Shown here: in pieces, positions 37,329-64,000 of the stretch
Position numbering within the stretch: the first letter of the stretch is position 1
How the letters are laid out: each line of letters opens with the position of its first letter
NCBI GenBank assembly: GCA_016806645.1
Contig: JACSYO010000511.1
Coordinates: 1 to 64,000, forward strand
Direction: 5' to 3'
Origin: Ophiodon elongatus
Lineage: Eukaryota; Chordata; Actinopteri; Perciformes; Hexagrammidae
Length of the DNA stretch: 64,000 nucleotides
Notes under the pieces: model-generated
What the model saw: only the letters and a program-made list of their open reading frames with translations
What the model was told of the DNA's origin: nothing
Database searches by the model: none
Position numbers and translations under genes: made by a program

Positions 37329-40300
37329 GTATTTACACTCTCTTGCGCACCTCTCGTTCACGCATAACATAAACCATGCAGGTTGTTCCAGAACATTTTG
37401 CAGGCTAAACTCTTTCAAGATTAGGTGTAATTACAGACCCGGCGAGAGAGGAGAGACTTTTTGTTTTTCGACTGGCAATTACGGCTTTTGTTGGCGGTTC
37501 TATTTCGAGGTTGTTCCTACGAACAATATCTCGGGCCCCCCCCTCGACTCGAGGCGGAGGAAACGTGACAGAAAGCCAAAGTGTCAGGCGGCGCTTCCAA
37601 AGGCCCGGCAGGGCGACAGAGGAACGGGCCTCCTGACGGTGTGGTTTGGTCAGGTGGGTTGGCAGAGGGTTGGGGTTGTGTACTGTAAGCAGATCACTGT
37701 GATCTAACCCACCGGGAGGAGCAGCGTGGGACGGAGCACTGGGGCATTTTCACTTTGTCGCGAGCGGTGTGCCGTCGGCCGACATGTGTGAGCCATTAAG
37801 CGGGGAGAAGGAGACCCGGAGAAGGAAGGAGAATGGAAGCAATAAAAGGGGGAAAGAGGAAAAGGAGGGATGGAGGGAAGGAGAGAGCAAGAGTGGGAAC
37901 GTAATCCGTTTTGGAACGCATTCCACTATGACCTTGGGATAGAAAACGGTAATTAGGGAGTACTTTAGGAGCCTCAAGGGTGTGCAGTCTTGCCCAGGGC
38001 TGTCATTTTTATCCCCTAAAAAAAATAGCTCGTGAAAATGTGGCACAAATACACGGTGGAGTTCCAGGGTTACTAAATAAACATACAAAATACACCCAGC
38101 TCCCCGTCTCCAGTGGCTTTTTTTATTTTATTTTATTTTCATTCAATAGTTCTCATGGTTTTGTTTATTTCAGTTCCTCAGCAGTGAGTGAGTGTCAAAG
38201 CCACAGCGTAAACATACAGAGCCCCGAACAGGAAAAGGCCAGAACAGACTGTGGCCTTGTCCCTCTCCGGGGCCCTCCAACCAGCCTGTAATGTCACCGT
38301 GGGTCATGTTATCCGCCGTATGAGGCGTGCGCTCGTGCCAAGAATGAACACAAGGCGGTTTTGGAACAGCGAAGCTGATGGTATCGAGGTTAGGGGGGGG
38401 GGGGCTATTAGATGTGAATGCTAAATACCAACTGGGGACTATGGCCGGAGGATAATGGCAAGAAATCTAATCTGTTCCGGTTGTACGACTCCTGTCGTCT
38501 GACGGAGCGGTAAACGGGCGTGAATAGTTCTTTCCATGTGTTGGGCAGTCAAAGAAAGAAAGGTAATGTAATACGTTTTGTAAAAAATGTTAAAAAGAAA
38601 AAAAGAAGTGCCCCCCACCCCCCCCTTGCAGGCCGCCAGACTTCCTGAAGCATTTATGGCACTTTAGGTGTTACTCAGGTTTGCAGACAAACATCTTCGG
38701 AGATCATTAATCTGTCCAGAGCCTCCCAAAGACTCCCCATTGTACCGTATGTGGAGCTGCCTTTTTCCATATGGGCAAACCGGAGCCAGCTCCTGCATGC
38801 TGGGTTTGATGAGCTCTGTCACCGCGACTTGGATTTGGGCCTCTTCCCGTAGCTGTAGCAGCACTGCAGTCCCAACCAGAGGAAGTCTGGGTTTGGTCTT
38901 CTTTTTATTCTGTTAATACCTATTGTTATTTTATTTTTCAATTTCAGACACATCATTTCAGTTTAATGGACGTATAGAAATATCTAAATTGTCACAAAAT
39001 GGAGGCCGTTGCCACAACATGTCAATCATAAACTAGAAGCTGGAGCCGACCGGAGCAACTCGGTCTGATTTTGGGAGTGTGAATGGGGGGGAAGGGATGC
39101 CTTGATTGCTTTCATATGTGCGCAGGCGTAATGTTTGTGGACATTTTAGTTTTCTTTAATTGATGAAAAACACTTGGCATATGTTACCAATTTGCAACCC
39201 AGCCATTTAAAAAAAGTGGATTAGTCGATTGGGTAGATTTTAAGTCTGGTAAAACTAGACTAAAGTTGGGTTGCTGCAGCTTCTCTAATATTAGGGTTGA
39301 ATGCACTTCTGCTTCTTGGGATGAGAATTTGTATTTTTATTTTAGACATTTTACAAACTGAACATTGAATCAAAAAGAAGAGTGATACATTGATTGACAC
39401 ATTTTGAAGTCGATAGGGTAAAAAAAAAAAGGTTCAAGTAATGGATACCACCAAGAAACTGGTCGTTGATGAGGTGCATGTACGACTAGGTAGATGGTGG
39501 GTCACAGAGGAGGTACGGGTACACTCTCTTATATTCCAGTGGCTTTATGACTGATAGGTGGGTATAATGTAAATATATAATATACCCTTCACTACACCAC
39601 TGCAAATGAGGCATTATCTAATACTAACTTTTGGTGAATTTAGGAGAAAATCTACAGACACAAATAATAAAAGTAATAGAATAAACGCCTAAATGGGCAA
39701 TTTTTTTGGGGATGTCTTCTTTCTTCTGGTCTGAAAGAAGACATCAAAATGGACCCAAATCTCAAAAAATGACCAGAGCACAAAAACCTTTTTGCACTCT
39801 CTCTACGCTGTATTTACTCTTCCACTGGTTTGTAAAAAAAACATGTAAAAGCAATCTGAATGACGATGGCCGCACCAAAATTGCTAATGGGACATACAGT
39901 TGTGGAGCATGTAGACATGTAGCAACCAGCCCAATCGCATACAAACACACTTTTGAGTAAACGGATTTGGTTGCTGTGGCTCAACCCCAGCCTCGGGATA
40001 GTCTTTATTATTTTTGTGTGAGACAAGCATGCAACGTTTTTTTGCCAACTGTTGTCACCACAGCCGACTCAAAAATGAAAACAACTATGAGATCACCGTT
40101 CACATGACGAGGCCGTGATTTCACCCACAGGGTCTGACTAACTGATGTCTGGATTCTGAGATGGTTCTCGCTGCAGTTCACGTCCTACCTCATGACGCTG
40201 TCTTCTTTCATCTCGCGGTTTCACCTGCTCCTACAAAATGGAGGATTCCACACAGTACGGGGGCCAGGTGAAGGGTGTGGCGCCTGAAATAGAAACGGGC

Positions 40301-41039
40301 TTCGTCCCAGCGCTTTGATTATGCCTCCCTATTCTGTCTTCCCTGCATTTCGTTCACGCACCAATGGAATGTTTGATTCATTTTTTATTTTCAGTCAGCG
40401 TTGCGTTTGGAGCCGGGCCCCGAGTGATGGTCATGCGTGTGTGAATGTGTCTGACAGCACACACGCAGCCTAGTCAAGCTCTTACCTGCAGGGGTTGGAG
40501 CTGGGGGAGCCAGACACACCCTAATCCCCCAACATCCTGACCTCAGTAAACCTGTCGCTGCTTGTTCACAGTAGACCTGGCAACCCGTTCACTTGAGTGT
40601 CTCTGCCTACCCAGCTCCTCTACCAGCCTTGCTCTCCCAGTGCCATGGGTGGGCTCGGGTTTTGAGTTCCTTGGCACTGCTTATTCTGCTTTGTGAGCTA
40701 ATGCTGCGCCTCAAACCAGGAACAAAAGCGGTCGGTGCAAATTAAAGACCAATTATCTTCAGTGCGTGCCGGGGCAAGTTGCTCATGTTAGCCTGAATGA
40801 TGAGTGGGAGAAGTGAGAGGTCTAGTAGGAGAAGGATGTTGATTCCTACGACATTGCGCATCAACGTTTCATGAGACATTTATCATTCGAAGTTGATATT
40901 GAGGAAATTCCGAATTATTTTATAATGTGATTTTAGGTACTTTGTTTTGCATTTTTATAGATTTTATTTTATTTGGTTGAAACCTTTATTTCTCTCAGTT
41001 TAGTTACCTTGAAATTAGTTATGTACGCTTGTAGTTTTT

Positions 41040-41419
41040 AAGCTAACGTTACTGCCAGTAGCTGGTTAGCTTGGTTTAGCATGAACACTGGAAACAGGGA
41101 AACAGCTAGCCTGGCTCGGTCCAAACTAGGTTATAAAGTCTGCCAACAGCACATCTAAAAACAAAACATGGCGTGGTTATGGGCCTGACTATTTCAGGGC
41201 GTAAGCAAGTCAGTAGTAAGCTAAAAGCCCGGCACATAACCCTCTGTCATTTTTCACACTTTGGTTTTTGTATAAACCCGTGAGATACATGATGCTAAGC
41301 TGTGTGTTTCTTGGCAGATTGTGTCACCTAGTATGGACCGAGCCAGGCTAGCTGTGTCCCTGCTTCCAGTCTTTATGCTAAACCAAGCTAACCAGCTCCT
41401 GGCAGTAATGTTAGCTTAA
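41040..41419. mobile_element. Palindromic interspersed element with ~85-bp inverted arms
   Basis: The left arm (41040-41126: AAGCTAACGTTACTGCCAG ... CTAGCCTGGCTCGGTCC) and right arm (41336-41419) are near-perfect reverse complements separated by about 210 bp. It resembles a non-autonomous DNA element of fish. Related fragments occur near 47115-47280 and 61165-61215. Confidence 0.75.
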
Positions 41420-43501
41420 TTTTCACTGCACAGGCGTGAGAGTGGTGTCAATCTTTTCATGTAACTCTCAGCGAGAAAGCACATTTCGCCAAAATGTCAA
41501 ACTTTAAATAGTTTAAAACAGATCATAATACACCAAATTAAGTAAGTAAGTGGAGCTTTTGTCGCTAAGTGTTTGTTAGATAGGCTATCCTTCCCACTTC
41601 TAGTTGGTGCAGGACTTTGACACCTCCATGACAAAGCCTTCTTCCCATGCCCGTGCCCCGGAGACACACACAGAGCCGAAGTACTGGCCAGCCTGTTCAT
41701 TAATTTCCCATTAGTCAACAGTTTTCCTCTTAGAGTCTCGGGGGGAAATAGACTAACCCCGCCATTAGTTCCAACAATCCCCGAGGACCTCTACCCCCTC
41801 TCCCCCTGCTCCCACCACCACCACCACCACCACCACCTCCACCAACACACACACACATGCACAAAACACCCAGCCCTGTTTCCCCGAGTGATGACCTCTT
41901 CATACACATGGCCTCTTTCATTCCGCTCTGAGGGTTGGTTTAAGCCGGGGCTACACTGTCCCTGGTTTATGGCTCCCGCTCTGGCCCCCTTCAAAGTGTT
42001 GGGCTGTAGCCTGCAGTCATTGCAGACTTAATTGACGGACACATTCTTGACTGTGGATCGTTCAATCACAACAAACAATTGGAGTTATTCAAGAAGGATG
42101 ATGATATCTTTGGCAGCTTTAGGAATGTGTTTCTGTCTGTAAGAGTGTGTGCTTGTCTGAAATCTGAAACATTTATTAAGCTCTGTTATCTCTTACAAAT
42201 CCTACACACAAATATAGATTAGTAGTTTTTAAAAGTCAACATTTGCCCTGGTTCTGGCTCTCTCAAAGGGTAGGATTTGGTTTGTTTTATTAGACAACAA
42301 TCTATTATGTTTATAAAATACAATATTAAGTACAGATAAAAGAGAAAAGGAAAAGTTAAGGAAAAGCAGGAACTACATAAGAGCATTAAACTCAATACTA
42401 CAAGGCAAGTATAAACACAGTACCCACAGGGTTGTACTTCAACTAATGCAATACTGCTGCAAATACAGTTACATAGTTGTGTGACTAGTAGCTGCAAAGT
42501 ATAGTATATGTAATATTATACCGTCCACTATGACAGCATACACCAGAATAATGTATTACATGATCAAGTAAAGATACTTGATCATGTTTGTCTGTATGAA
42601 TACATGATACAGTACAGAAAGTAATACAGTACAATGTGGGACCATTCAATATACTATAGTACAGCAATATAGCATATCAAGAATTATATAGTATGATTAT
42701 AGTATAATATATTATTAATAATACAAATAGTATACTATTTAATAATATATTATACATTTTTATCAGGGAATATAAAAATGATGGATATAAAACGATTAGT
42801 TTGTTTGATCTACAGTCAAATCGACGAATGGTGTTGCCACTAGCGATGGCCGCAGGCAACACTTTGCTATTCTTGGACTGACAACCGGCACAGAGCATAC
42901 AGAGATGACTAGATAAGAGAGTAAGGGATGTGTCTGTGGTTGTGGTGGGGGTGAGACAGGCTCTCTCTCTCTCTCCCTCTCTCCAGACCACCAGTGCAGG
43001 AAGTGCCATGAGGTCACAGGGACACGCCATCAGCCAGGGATTTACAACTGGTTCTATCCGGAATTGTTTGAAAGTTTGTTTTTTTCCGTCTTTGTCACTG
43101 TTGCTCCGACTGACTGACATTGGGAGGGGGGCATGGGGGGCAGGGGGGTATATCTTTCTTTGCAGTGGAGATAAGTGGCACTAATCTCTCACATGTTAAA
43201 AAATGCTCTTGATTCATGTTGTTTTGTTTCAACCAGTAAAGTCATTGTGACTCACACTGTTGACCGTTTCTGTGCAAACAAGACACCCTCTGTCACACAA
43301 TCTGGCATCGAGGTCGATCTCTCAAGATATCTGCGGCGAACTAGGACACAATGACTAAAGCGGAGGACTTTGACCGTCAAATGTTGACTGCAGCAAAGTC
43401 ACCCTCTGCTTTTAAGCGGGGATGGTGTGAGGCCATTGAAGGGCCTGAGTCACTAGTGTCTCTGCTTGGATATTTTTCAACAGGAAGTACCGAGATTCAG
43501 C

Positions 43502-64000
<20,499 letters not shown>

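Larger units (their letters stand above)
36409..43483 (+). other. tns3: tns3 intron 1 (7 kb)
   Basis: No coding exon recognised. It holds (GT)n at 36668, (CA)n at 37278, a palindromic repeat element (41040-41419), a (CCA)n tract (about 41811-41842) and unique sequence. First introns of this kind often hold enhancers, but none can be identified by eye. Confidence 0.55.

Overview
This is a stretch of a ray-finned (teleost) fish nuclear genome, probably a percomorph-type fish with compact introns. The evidence is vertebrate multi-exon genes with GT-AG introns, very many (CA)n and (TA)n microsatellites, and several interspersed repeat families that I recognise as common in teleosts. It is not microbial: no operons, ribosome binding sites or CRISPR arrays are seen.

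Layout. (1) Positions 1-10400: the 5' part of slc22a23 on the minus strand, an orphan SLC22-family transporter. Coding exon 1 is at 9544-9981, exon 2 at 2795-2898 and exon 3 at 2518-2672; the rest lies off the left edge. (2) 10400-17740: intergenic, with teleost repeats and microsatellites. (3) 18081-34590, plus strand: a complete desmoplakin gene (dsp). I could place 24 coding exons whose phases join without a break into a predicted protein of about 2715 residues: head with spectrin repeats and SH3, coiled-coil rod, three plakin-repeat domains, and a GSR-rich tail. A polyadenylation signal follows at 35110. (4) 35900-64000, plus strand: tensin-3 (tns3). A GC-rich non-coding first exon ends at 36408. 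The start codon is at 43502. The phosphatase-like domain is at 43502-46416, a large disordered central exon at 52260-53546, and the SH2 domain at 60643-63810. The gene runs off the right edge before its PTB domain.

The three genes are structural or membrane genes of a typical animal cell: a transporter, a desmosome-intermediate filament linker and a focal-adhesion adaptor. Nothing suggests they act as one pathway.

The points most worth checking are these. The tns3 exons for most of the C2 domain are absent between 47009 and 47536, where the reading frame also breaks and a repeat copy sits. A set of minus-strand exon-like segments with matching splice phases (48750-49871) lies inside a tns3 intron and looks like an unrecognised nested gene. 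The dsp intron 27881-28188 appears to be of GC-AG type. Two TTAA-flanked (piggyBac-like) miniature elements are present, one nested inside another repeat. I found no convincing undescribed system beyond these. All exon limits were read by eye from splice signals, frame and family knowledge; no alignment was run.
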